Shown here: positions 1 through 6,697 of the stretch, piece by piece | Numbering within the stretch: position 1 is the first letter of the stretch | Layout of the letters: each line of letters begins with the position of its first letter | From: Actinomycetota bacterium | Lineage (GTDB): Bacteria > Actinomycetota > Actinomycetes > S36-B12 > UBA5976 | Direction: 5' to 3' | NCBI GenBank assembly: GCA_009923375.1 | Contig: RFTO01000007.1 | Location: forward strand, 1 to 17,129 | DNA: 17,129 bases | The notes under the pieces: model-generated | What the model saw: the letters and a program-made list of their open reading frames with translations, nothing else | The model's database searches: none | Told to the model about the DNA's origin: nothing | Translations under genes and position numbers: made by a program

Positions 1-36
1 AACCAAGCCGTATGCCGGCTTTGCTGTTTCGTTCAT
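1..36 (-). CDS. Start of an unknown divergent gene (truncated by window edge)
   Basis: Reading leftward from an ATG at 36-34, twelve open codons (MNETAKPAYGLV) reach the window edge. A GAGGA ribosome binding site at 48-44 on the minus strand lies 7 bases before the ATG, and a promoter-like TTGCAT / 17 bp / TATTCT lies further upstream (106-101 and 83-78). The combination of start codon, ribosome binding site and promoter supports a real gene. Twelve residues are too few to name the product. It is divergent from the SDR/HxlR pair and shares their palindromic operator candidate, so it is probably regulated with them. Confidence 0.5.
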   Translation of the reverse strand, partial: MNETAKPAYGLV

Positions 37-77
37 AGTGTGATCCTCAATCTCGGGTTGGTTGACGTCCATTTCAG

Positions 78-106
78 AGAATAGGACTTTAACTTGCAAA
101 ATGCAA
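78..106 (-). promoter_or_regulatory. Candidate promoter for the leftward partial gene
   Basis: On the minus strand TTGCAT (106-101) and TATTCT (83-78) are separated by exactly 17 bases, close to the consensus TTGACA-17-TATAAT. The -35 box lies inside the 90-110 inverted repeat, so a bound repressor would block it. Confidence 0.5.
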
Positions 107-110
107 GTTA
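90..110. promoter_or_regulatory. Perfect inverted repeat, candidate HxlR operator
   Basis: Arms TAACTTGCA (90-98) and TGCAAGTTA (102-110) are perfect reverse complements separated by AAA. The element lies between the leftward gene at 36 and the rightward SDR gene at 167 and overlaps the -35 positions of promoter-like elements on both strands. The rightward unit ends with an HxlR-family regulator. These dimeric winged-helix proteins bind short palindromes, usually next to their own gene, so autoregulation is the natural reading. Binding is inferred, not shown. Confidence 0.6.
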
Positions 111-121
111 GTGCGTAGGCT
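94..121 (+). promoter_or_regulatory. Candidate promoter for the SDR-HxlR pair
   Basis: TTGCAA (94-99) and TAGGCT (116-121) are separated by 16 bases. The -10 hexamer fits the actinobacterial TANNNT pattern, and the same hexamer precedes the MFS gene. The -35 box lies within the 90-110 palindrome. A weaker alternative -35 is TTGACG at 62-67, but no good -10 sits at the right distance from it. Confidence 0.4.
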
Positions 122-166
122 GTGTTGAGTACGCACAAGGCCTTCAATCAAGCAGAGGAACATGCC

Positions 167-1153
167 ATGAAACAACGAGTTCTCGTTACTGGAATCAGCG
201 GCTACGTCGGCCAACACATAGCAGCACAACTACTAAATAACGACTACGAAGTAGTTGGTACCGTTCGGTCCCTTTCAAAGTCCTCCATCCCACGAGAGGC
301 ATTAGCTAAAGTCGCACCGATCGAGAATCTTTCATTCGTTGAAGCCGACTTACTTTCGGATGGCGGTTGGAACGATGCAATGTCCGGTTGCGACTTCGTC
401 ATGCACGTGGCATCGCCCTTCTACTTGGCTGAACCAAAAGATGAAAATGACATGATCCGCCCTGCAGTGGAAGGCACACAGCGCGTGCTAGCAGCTGCTA
501 AGAATGCTGGAGTGAAACGGGTAGTTCTGACATCTTCAGTAGTTGCAATGACATCGGGCTTGCCTAGTGGTCGTTATGGTACGGAGGCTTGGTCAAATGT
601 CGATGCCAATATCGGCGCTTACTCAAAGAGTAAAACGTTGGCCGAGCGAGCAGCTTGGGAATTTGTCTCTGGTGGTTCCATGGAACTTGTGACAATCAAC
701 CCTGGTTTCATTTTGGGTCCACCACTTGGTGCCGCGGGCGATGGGCAAAGTGTCTCAATGATTTCTGACTTGATTGCCGGCAAGATGCCGATGATTCCCG
801 ACATTGCCATGAGTATGGTTGATGTACGTGACGTTGCTCGGCTTCATGTGGCCGCACTAGAGAGACCAGACGCTGCGGGCAAGCGTTTCATCGCGGCGAC
901 TGAACAGCCAATAGCGATGGCACATTTGGCCGAAGTTTTACAAAGGGCAGGTTTCTCGAAGGTGTCTTCACGAAAAGCACCGAATTTCGCAATCAAACTC
1001 ATGGCTCTGTTTGACCGTGAGGCAAAAGGGATGGTTCCACAATTGGGAATCCGAATTTCGTATGACAATCAAGCTACTTACGATATTCTGAACTGGGAAC
1101 CAACTACCCTCGATAAAACTTTTGTCGAAATGGCGAAGGCAATCTCAAACTAG
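167..1153 (+). CDS. Extended SDR family NAD(P)-dependent epimerase/reductase
   Basis: A 328-residue extended short-chain dehydrogenase of the dihydroflavonol-4-reductase/aldehyde-reductase type. The cofactor loop GISGYVG is at residues 9-15, with an arginine (R34) after the second strand that suggests NADPH use. The catalytic set is a serine in LTSSVVAM (S123/S124) and YSKSK (Y152, K156). I chose ATG 167 because AGAGGA at 154-159 sits 7 bases before it and the Rossmann motif begins at once; an upstream in-frame GTG at 122 would add 15 unrelated residues and falls on the putative -10/start-site region. The HxlR gene begins 7 bases after the stop, so the two are probably cotranscribed. Family members reduce carbonyls such as aldehydes and ketones; the substrate here is unknown. 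Detoxification of a reactive carbonyl sensed by the regulator is inference. Confidence 0.88.
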   Translation: MKQRVLVTGISGYVGQHIAAQLLNNDYEVVGTVRSLSKSSIPREALAKVAPIENLSFVEADLLSDGGWNDAMSGCDFVMHVASPFYLAEPKDENDMIRPAVEGTQRVLAAAKNAGVKRVVLTSSVVAMTSGLPSGRYGTEAWSNVDANIGAYSKSKTLAERAAWEFVSGGSMELVTINPGFILGPPLGAAGDGQSVSMISDLIAGKMPMIPDIAMSMVDVRDVARLHVAALERPDAAGKRFIAATEQPIAMAHLAEVLQRAGFSKVSSRKAPNFAIKLMALFDREAKGMVPQLGIRISYDNQATYDILNWEPTTLDKTFVEMAKAISN

Positions 1154-1160
1154 GAAATGT

Positions 1161-1529
1161 ATGTCAATGGTCATTGATGCGAACTCAATCGAGTGGCGCT
1201 CCGTATGCCCCATCGCATCTGGACTTGATGTTCTTGGCGACAAGTGGTCTTTAGTAATCGTGCGCGACCTGTTTGAGCACGGCACGCGCACTTATTCTGA
1301 GTTCGGCGAATCACCTGAAGGTATTTCCACCAACATCTTGGCCGCAAGATTGAAGTTGCTCTCTTCGATTGGGATTGTCGAACATGTGGAACCCGATCGT
1401 GCTTCTCGCAACAATGCCTACCAACTGACATCTAGTGGACTGGCCCTGCGATCGGTACTTGAAGAGCTTGGTAAATGGTCGCAGACCCACCTGAAAGCTA
1501 TGCATCCGGATATCGTCAGCATTTTCTAG
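1161..1529 (+). CDS. HxlR-family winged-helix transcriptional regulator
   Basis: A 122-residue DNA-binding protein of the HxlR (MarR-like winged helix) family, about the family's usual length. The hallmark N-terminal segment CPIASGLDVLGDKW is at residues 16-29, followed by the recognition-helix region (GISTNILAARLKLLSSIGIV, about 54-73) and the wing ending YQLTSSGLAL. C16 is the conserved cysteine that in some relatives senses disulfide, quinone or aldehyde stress. ATG 1161 is preceded by AGGA at 1152-1155; ATG 1167 is an alternative. It lies 7 bases behind the SDR gene and is likely translated from the same mRNA. The probable operator is the 90-110 inverted repeat. Whether it represses or activates cannot be read from the sequence. 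Confidence 0.9.
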   Translation: MSMVIDANSIEWRSVCPIASGLDVLGDKWSLVIVRDLFEHGTRTYSEFGESPEGISTNILAARLKLLSSIGIVEHVEPDRASRNNAYQLTSSGLALRSVLEELGKWSQTHLKAMHPDIVSIF

Positions 1530-1604
1530 TTGCTGCAGGCCTCAAGGCCATGGCAAATCAAGTGCTCCGTGGGTCGTGGGTTCGCGCAAAGATATAGTCT
1601 GGAT

Positions 1605-1625
1605 TTTGACAGTATATTTGACAGT
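1605..1625 (+). repeat. Short direct repeat TTTGACAGT
   Basis: TTTGACAGT occurs at 1605-1613 and again at 1617-1625, a 12-base period, in the space between the convergent HxlR and DUF2867 genes. It contains TTGACA-like hexamers but no convincing -10 box or following gene. Function unknown. Confidence 0.35.
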
Positions 1626-1629
1626 TTAT

Positions 1630-1645
1630 GAGTCTTAAAAGACTC
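1630..1645. terminator. Perfect inverted repeat between convergent genes
   Basis: GAGTCTTAAAAGACTC is a perfect palindrome and can form a 6-bp stem with a TAAA loop. It lies between two convergent genes (stops at 1529 and 1675), where a bidirectional terminator is expected. There is no T-tract and the stem is AT-rich, so the call is weak; a protein-binding palindrome is equally possible. Confidence 0.3.
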
Positions 1646-1674
1646 GCCGTGAATAGTTTGCTCAACGGCCCCGC

Positions 1675-3162
1675 TCAGGTAGTCGATGCACTCCCGGCCG
1701 CATCCATTGCGCGCGCTGCGGCGGTGATATTTTTAACCATAGAGCCAAAGACAATTCCATGAAATGGCCAAACAGACCACCAGTAAATATGTCCTAACAG
1801 ACCTTTCGGAGCATAAATCGCTCGCTGACGGTAAACAACGTCGTTAACGTCCTTCTGGATCACTGAGAGTTCCAACCACGCCAATCCAGGCATTTTCATC
1901 TCCGCGCGCAAACGCAAGAGATGGCCACGGTCACACTCTTCTACTCGCCAAAAATCTACGGCTTCACCAGCATTGAGATGGTTGGGATCACGACGACCGC
2001 GCCGTAAACCTGGACCGCCGGTGAGTCGATCGAGAAAGCCACGAGTTTCCCACGCAAGCGGAAATGAATACCATCCGTTGTCGCCACCAATTCGCTCAAT
2101 TACATTCCACAGCGCCTGTGCACTTGAATGTGACAGTTGCTCGCGAACATCCAGATACAAAGACCCTCCCGCCCAAGCTGGATCTGTGGGTAAAGGATCG
2201 CTCGGCGCACCTGGTGTGGACGCAGAAGTCCAACGAGTTGCCACATTAGCTTCGCGAATTCGACTCAAAGCAAGTTTTACCGCATCGTCGAATGTCAGCA
2301 ATCCTTCGGGAGGATCAGGAATGTACTGCTTAATGTCACTTTCTGCGCAAACAACTTCTGACTTCAAACTATCGACGAGTGGCCGGGCAATACTTTTCGG
2401 AACGGGCGTAACCAGACCAATCCATCTAGAAGAAAGTCCAGGAGAGAGAAAGTTAATTGGCAGAATGATTCGCTTACGCAGCCCAGCAGCGCTGGCGTAG
2501 CGATGCATCATCTCTTCGTACGTCAGCACATCGGGCCCACCAATATCGAAAGTTCGATTTAAACCTGATGGCAGTTCTGCAGCAAGTAACAAGTAGCGAA
2601 GCACATCGCGGATGGCTATCGGTTGGATTCGAGTACGCACCCATCTCGGGGTAATCATTGCTGGCAAGCGCTCGGTGAGGTACCGCAACATCTCAAAGGA
2701 GAGACTGCCAGAGCCGATGATGACAGCAGCGCCGAAGGCAATTGACGGCACACCGGAGGCTAAGAAGATGTTTCCCACTTCTGCGCGTGAGCGCAGATGT
2801 GGCGATAAGTGTGGGTCATTAGTGAGGCCACCAAGATAGACAATGCGGCTGACGTGATTCTTGTTTGCTGCATTTGCAAAAATCTGGGCTGTATTGCGTT
2901 CGAGTTTCTCGAGGTCCCCAGCAATGCCGATCGAGTGAATCATGTAATAGGCGACATCCACATCTGCAAGTGCACGTGAGACAGCTACTGGATCATTAGC
3001 ATCTCCAGTAAAAATGTCAACTTCGTCATGCCACGGTAGTTGTGCGATGCGTTCAGGGTGTCGAACCAAAACTCTGACCCGATATCCGGCATCTAGCAGC
3101 AGAGGGATCAGTCGACCACCGACATAACCCGTTGCGCCAGTGACTAGACACAGCTTTTGCAT
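1675..3162 (-). CDS. NAD(P)-binding SDR/NmrA-like protein with C-terminal DUF2867
   Basis: A 495-residue two-domain protein. The N-terminal half is an atypical SDR/NmrA-like Rossmann domain with GATGYVGG at residues 9-16 and VRHPER just after the second strand. I see no YxxxK catalytic pair, as is common in NmrA-like members. The C-terminal part, from about residue 335, matches the DUF2867 type, ending in the signature LLGHIYWWSVWPFHGIVFGS, which reads like a partly buried amphipathic segment. This fusion is common in actinobacteria; its reaction is not established. The start ATG 3162-3160 places the Rossmann motif at the N-terminus; the only upstream purine run (GGGGGA) is about 11 bases away, so the ribosome binding site is weak. 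It is convergent with the HxlR gene and lies in the lower-GC stretch. Confidence 0.87.
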   Translation of the reverse strand: MQKLCLVTGATGYVGGRLIPLLLDAGYRVRVLVRHPERIAQLPWHDEVDIFTGDANDPVAVSRALADVDVAYYMIHSIGIAGDLEKLERNTAQIFANAANKNHVSRIVYLGGLTNDPHLSPHLRSRAEVGNIFLASGVPSIAFGAAVIIGSGSLSFEMLRYLTERLPAMITPRWVRTRIQPIAIRDVLRYLLLAAELPSGLNRTFDIGGPDVLTYEEMMHRYASAAGLRKRIILPINFLSPGLSSRWIGLVTPVPKSIARPLVDSLKSEVVCAESDIKQYIPDPPEGLLTFDDAVKLALSRIREANVATRWTSASTPGAPSDPLPTDPAWAGGSLYLDVREQLSHSSAQALWNVIERIGGDNGWYSFPLAWETRGFLDRLTGGPGLRRGRRDPNHLNAGEAVDFWRVEECDRGHLLRLRAEMKMPGLAWLELSVIQKDVNDVVYRQRAIYAPKGLLGHIYWWSVWPFHGIVFGSMVKNITAAARAMDAAGSASTT

Positions 3163-3440
3163 GTGTTAAGTGTCCCCCAGTTTCATAGTGTTTGCGGAAC
3201 GAAACCACCTGATCTGTTCCACTATCCACGATGCACTTGATCCAATGGCGGCAGTGGGGGCGGTTCGGTCGAATCGTTACGGGTGGAGATGGAAACTAAC
3301 GAATCACGGCGATCGAATCATGACTCAACATTCCAAAACGATGAAGGTTTTTGCTTCACCTGCCGTCGGAGCTGTTACATCTGGAGTGAAGCAGCAAAGA
3401 CTTATACCCACTCCGTTCACATTCGATGGGCGTGATGTTG
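3163..3440. other. Gene-free gap between msrA and the DUF2867 gene
   Basis: These 278 bases separate two leftward genes. I see no convincing coding region, tRNA or strong promoter. A rightward open frame starting at 3170 crosses into the msrA 3' end antisense and has no recognisable domain or ribosome binding site. A weak 5-bp hairpin (GGGCG at 3428-3432, CGCCC at 3446-3450) straddles the msrA stop. The gap may carry the upstream region of the DUF2867 gene or decayed sequence. Confidence 0.5.
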
Positions 3441-4091
3441 CTAAGCGCCCGCTGACGACTCCATCGGTGGTAGGTCGATGCCTGTGTGGGCATGACAGTC
3501 GTAACCATTGGGGTTCTTGGCTAGATACTGCTGATGGCTGTCTTCTGCCAGCCAGAAGGTGAGCGGGTCAGCAGGGTCTGCGGCCCAAGCGATCTCGGTG
3601 GTGATCGCTCCGAAACCACGCTTGTCCAACTCGCGCGCATACGCATCGCGGGTGGTGTTGATCAGCGCAGCATCTGCAGGGTCGTCGTAGAACACAGCGC
3701 CTCGATACTGCGAGCCAATGTCATTGCCTTGGCGATTTCCCTGTGTTGGATCGTGGTTCTCCCAGAAGACTTTGAGCAAGTCGTAAAGCGAGATCTGCGC
3801 TGGGTCGTAGGCGATCTGCACCACCTCGGCATGCCCGGTTCGCCCACTGCACACAGTTCGATAATCGGGATTCTCGATATCCCCACCCTGGTAGCCGACC
3901 GAGGTGCACACAACACCGGGTAGCGGCCAGAACTTCTTCTCCGCCCCCCAGAAGCAGCCCATGCCGAACGAAATGATTCGTGTGTGTGGCGGCCAAGGAC
4001 CAGTGAGCGGAGTTCCCAAGGTCATGTGCAGTGAGGACATAGGTGAACGGTAAGCAGAGAGTCGCGATCGCGCGAGCCCGCGCCACTTCAC
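3441..4091 (-). CDS. msrA: Peptide-methionine (S)-S-oxide reductase MsrA
   Basis: MsrA reduces methionine-S-sulfoxide in proteins and free form, using thioredoxin or a similar donor. The active-site motif GCFWGAE is at residues 45-51 with catalytic C46 (216-residue version). Other family blocks follow: VGYQGG, GRTGHAEVV, FWENHDPTQGNRQGNDIGSQYR, and the C-terminal HQQYLAKNPNGYDCHAHTG. C199 there is the probable resolving cysteine, shifted one residue from the usual NPxGYC. The GTG start at 4091 overlaps the ilvA stop (GTGA), which suggests translational coupling, but there is no clear ribosome binding site. ATG at 4040 or 4025 would remove 17 or 22 basic N-terminal residues that do not look conserved, so the start is uncertain. 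Pairing with ilvA is by overlap only; no metabolic link is obvious. Confidence 0.93.
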   Translation of the reverse strand: MKWRGLARSRLSAYRSPMSSLHMTLGTPLTGPWPPHTRIISFGMGCFWGAEKKFWPLPGVVCTSVGYQGGDIENPDYRTVCSGRTGHAEVVQIAYDPAQISLYDLLKVFWENHDPTQGNRQGNDIGSQYRGAVFYDDPADAALINTTRDAYARELDKRGFGAITTEIAWAADPADPLTFWLAEDSHQQYLAKNPNGYDCHAHTGIDLPPMESSAGA

Positions 4092-5305
4092 GCAGTCACA
4101 TGCACGACGTACGCGTGCTCTCGTAGGCGATCTAGCACCTGGGTGCGGTGCGCCGGGCCTCGGGTCTCCAGCTGAAGTGCGATCTCAACTTCGTCCACTG
4201 CCAGACGCGGATCTGTCCGAAGGTGTTCAACTTCGACCACATTGGCGCCGATGTCACCCACATCCGAGAGCAGCCGTCCCAGTGAGCCGGGGACATCTGG
4301 CACCCGCACACTGATGGAGAGGTAGCGTCCCGCGGCAGCCAAACCGTGGCGCACGACGCGCATCAGCAAGAGCGGATCGATATTGCCGCCTGAGAGAGTT
4401 GCGACGGTTCGACCAGGGAACAGCTCAGGATGCGCCCAGATTGCTGCCACCGCCGCACCGCCGCCAGGTTCCACGACCAACTTGCTGCGCTCAAGCAGGA
4501 GGAGTAGCGCGCGGGAAATCTCCTCCTCGGAGACGGTGATGACCTCGTCGACGTAATCGCGGACCAGAGCGAAAGGAACGTCCCCGGGTCGCCCGACAGC
4601 GATTCCATCAGCCATCGTGGACATGCTTGTGAGCGCAACCGGGTGCCCTGCCTCCAGCGAGGCGGGATAAGCCGCGGCGCCAGCGGCTTGTACAGCCACC
4701 ACGCGAACATTCGGGTTCAGAGTCTTCGCCACCATGGCGACACCGGCGGCCAACCCGCCGCCGCCCATGCAGACGACGATCGTGTCGACATCGGGGCAGT
4801 CCTGCATGATCTCAAGTCCGCAGGTTCCCTGTCCGGCGACGATGTCGGCGTGGTCGAAGGGGTGGACGAGCACTGCTTCCGTGCTCTCGGAAAACGCTCG
4901 CGCATGGGCGAGCGACTCATCGATGGTGACGCCTTGCAACACCACATCAGCGCCGTAATCGCGGGTGGCTGTGACCTTGGGCAAGGTGGCGCCAATCGGC
5001 ATGAACACCGTGGCTTTGACCCCCAGGCTTCGGGCAGCAAGAGCGACACCTTGTGCGTGGTTGCCGGCGCTTGCCGCCACCACTCCCGCCGCCTTCTCCT
5101 CGTCACTCAAGCGGGCAATGCGCGTGTAGGCGCCTCTAATCTTGAACGACCCAGCTCGCTGCAGGTTCTCGCATTTCAGGACCACCGAGCCGCCGGTGGC
5201 ATCGCTGAGCCAACGCGCATCACGCATGGGTGTTCGCCGCGCGATGCCGGTTATGAGTTCCTGTGCCGCTTGAACATCGGCCAAAGTCGGCAGGTTTTGC
5301 TCCAT
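4088..5305 (-). CDS. ilvA: Threonine ammonia-lyase with single ACT domain
   Basis: A cytosolic PLP enzyme converting threonine to 2-oxobutyrate and ammonia, the first step towards isoleucine (or threonine breakdown). The PLP lysine is K55 in SFKIRGAY; the phosphate-binding glycine loop is GGGGL at 181-185; SGGN is at 305-308. A C-terminal ACT domain (about 328-405, LSISVRVPDVPGSLGRLL) should bind a regulatory amino acid. The 405-residue length with one ACT domain matches the 'medium form' family rather than the long biosynthetic enzyme with a two-part regulatory domain, so a biosynthetic or catabolic role is open. The ATG at 5305 has no ribosome binding site; CAAGAT lies 6 bases before it, a poor -10 match, so leaderless translation is possible. 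The stop overlaps msrA. The gene is divergent from the MFS gene across 56 bases. Confidence 0.93.
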   Translation of the reverse strand: MEQNLPTLADVQAAQELITGIARRTPMRDARWLSDATGGSVVLKCENLQRAGSFKIRGAYTRIARLSDEEKAAGVVAASAGNHAQGVALAARSLGVKATVFMPIGATLPKVTATRDYGADVVLQGVTIDESLAHARAFSESTEAVLVHPFDHADIVAGQGTCGLEIMQDCPDVDTIVVCMGGGGLAAGVAMVAKTLNPNVRVVAVQAAGAAAYPASLEAGHPVALTSMSTMADGIAVGRPGDVPFALVRDYVDEVITVSEEEISRALLLLLERSKLVVEPGGGAAVAAIWAHPELFPGRTVATLSGGNIDPLLLMRVVRHGLAAAGRYLSISVRVPDVPGSLGRLLSDVGDIGANVVEVEHLRTDPRLAVDEVEIALQLETRGPAHRTQVLDRLREHAYVVHVTA

Positions 5306-5318
5306 GCAGACATCTTGT

Positions 5319-5337
5319 CACTCGAGTGCGCTAGCGC
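5319..5337. promoter_or_regulatory. Two abutting 10-bp palindromes between ilvA and the MFS gene
   Basis: CACTCGAGTG (5319-5328) and GCGCTAGCGC (5328-5337) are both perfect palindromes sharing one base. They lie in the 56-base divergent intergenic region, 14 bases from the ilvA start and 11 bases before the MFS -10 box. The position fits an operator acting on one or both genes. No regulator is identified. Confidence 0.4.
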
Positions 5338-5347
5338 GACGCATCAC

Positions 5348-5353
5348 TAGGCT
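5348..5353 (+). promoter_or_regulatory. -10 box TAGGCT for a leaderless MFS transcript
   Basis: TAGGCT fits TANNNT and ends 8 bases before the GTG start at 5362, so transcription would begin at or next to the start codon. No clear -35 box lies at 16-18 bases upstream. Confidence 0.5.
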
Positions 5354-5361
5354 GTGACTTT

Positions 5362-6675
5362 GTGCTCACACGGCTGCGGGAAAACTACTCGGGGATGCCC
5401 AAAGAGGTCTATGTTCTCACCGCAGTCGCCTTCTGTGTCGCCATCGGATTCGGCATGTTCGCACCCGTCATCACCGTGTTCGCCAAGCAGTTTGATGTGT
5501 CCGATTTCGCCGCCAGCATTATCATCTCGATCTTCGCCGCCGCACGATTAGTGTGCACCGCCCCGTCCACATGGATGGTCACGCGTTTCGGCGAGCCGAT
5601 CGTCCTCGCCAGCGGCCTGCTCATCGTCGCGATCAGCAGTGTGCTCATCGGCTTTGCTCACTCCTATAACGATTTCCTCATTTACCGAGCCAGCGGCGGC
5701 CTGGGTTCGGCGATGTTTACCGTGTCAGCGCTGGCCCTGCTCTTGCGGGTGACTCCGGCAACTATGCGCGGCCGAGCGTCTGGGCTTTATCAAGGTGGAT
5801 TCGTCGTCGGTGGTATCGCCGGACCGGCTGTCGGCGCCGTATTCGCTTTTTCGCTGAGACTGCCGTTTTTCGTGAACGCTGCGATGCTCGTCATCGCGAG
5901 TATCTTCACCTTCGTCATGCTGCTGCACCCGCGATATTCGGTGGATGCCAGCTCGTCGCAACCTGATTCAGCAGCTAATCAGGAGGCGGCATCACATGGA
6001 TGGTCGGGCCTGCGCAAGGCGCTTCAACTGCCCGTCTACCGCCTTATCCTCTGGGCGAACTTCGTTCAAGGATTCGTGCTCTTCGGTTTGCGCAATGCAC
6101 TTGTGCCGCTGTATGCGAAGGATCAGTTCGGGTCGACTGTTTACTCGAACTATTCATTCGCTGTCGGTGCGATATTCAGTGCGACATTGCTTGTCGCAGC
6201 CGGTCGGCAGACGGACCTGCGCGGCCGCAAGCCGGTGACGGTGCTCGGATTCGCACTCAATGCAGCTGGCGCGCTAGTCATGGTGTTCAGCCCAAATCCG
6301 GCGATGTTTCTCGTCTCCGCGATGCTTTACGGAGTCGGTGGAGCACTGACGGGGGCATCGATTCCGGCGATGCTCGGCGATGTCACACGCGGTGCTCGCT
6401 CGGGCGTTCTGGTCGCTTCTTACCAGGCGATTGTTGACGTCGGTTTCATCACCGGGCCGATCCTCGCCGGTTTTGTTCTTGAGCAAACCCACTCATTCAA
6501 TGCTGCCTTCGGAGTTGGAGCAGCGCTTACATGCGTTGCGTTGATATGGGCGCTCACGATTCCCGAGTCCAAACCAAGCAATGAAGCCTCGCGCACACCT
6601 GGCGACGCAGATTCGACATCAGAATCCCCAGCACGTGCGCTTCCATCAGTGATGATCGACAACGAACTTAAGTAA
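5362..6675 (+). CDS. MFS transporter, 12-TM type
   Basis: A 437-residue integral membrane protein of the major facilitator superfamily. Twelve hydrophobic segments can be read, from EVYVLTAVAFCVAIGFGMFA to FGVGAALTCVALIWALTI, with a hydrophilic middle loop (roughly residues 190-220, rich in S, Q and A). GRASGLYQGGFVVGGIAGPA resembles the conserved segment of drug:H+ antiporters, and a DLRGRKPV loop after TM8 resembles the MFS RxGRR motif. Polar tail of about 35 residues. GTG 5362 is preferred because the TAGGCT box fits a leaderless start and the N-terminal RLRENYSGMPKEVYVL resembles relatives; ATG 5395 is the alternative. The substrate is unknown; efflux is the likeliest role. Convergent with metB, 22 bases apart. 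Confidence 0.9.
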   Translation: MLTRLRENYSGMPKEVYVLTAVAFCVAIGFGMFAPVITVFAKQFDVSDFAASIIISIFAAARLVCTAPSTWMVTRFGEPIVLASGLLIVAISSVLIGFAHSYNDFLIYRASGGLGSAMFTVSALALLLRVTPATMRGRASGLYQGGFVVGGIAGPAVGAVFAFSLRLPFFVNAAMLVIASIFTFVMLLHPRYSVDASSSQPDSAANQEAASHGWSGLRKALQLPVYRLILWANFVQGFVLFGLRNALVPLYAKDQFGSTVYSNYSFAVGAIFSATLLVAAGRQTDLRGRKPVTVLGFALNAAGALVMVFSPNPAMFLVSAMLYGVGGALTGASIPAMLGDVTRGARSGVLVASYQAIVDVGFITGPILAGFVLEQTHSFNAAFGVGAALTCVALIWALTIPESKPSNEASRTPGDADSTSESPARALPSVMIDNELK

Positions 6676-6697
6676 CGCCGGCTTAACGCTTAACGCC

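Noticed and set aside
62..67. TTGACG as the -35 box of the SDR gene
   Set aside because: No TANNNT hexamer at 16-18 bases downstream; the TTGCAA/TAGGCT pair fits better.
1547..1558. GGCCTCAAGGCC-type hairpin after the HxlR gene as a terminator
   Set aside because: Only 4-5 bp of stem with a very small loop and no T-tract.
3170..3562. Rightward open frame of 130 codons before and across the msrA 3' end
   Set aside because: No ribosome binding site or recognisable domain, and its last third is antisense to conserved MsrA sequence.
4643..5350. Rightward 235-codon open frame
   Set aside because: Antisense shadow of ilvA, whose catalytic motifs are intact on the other strand.
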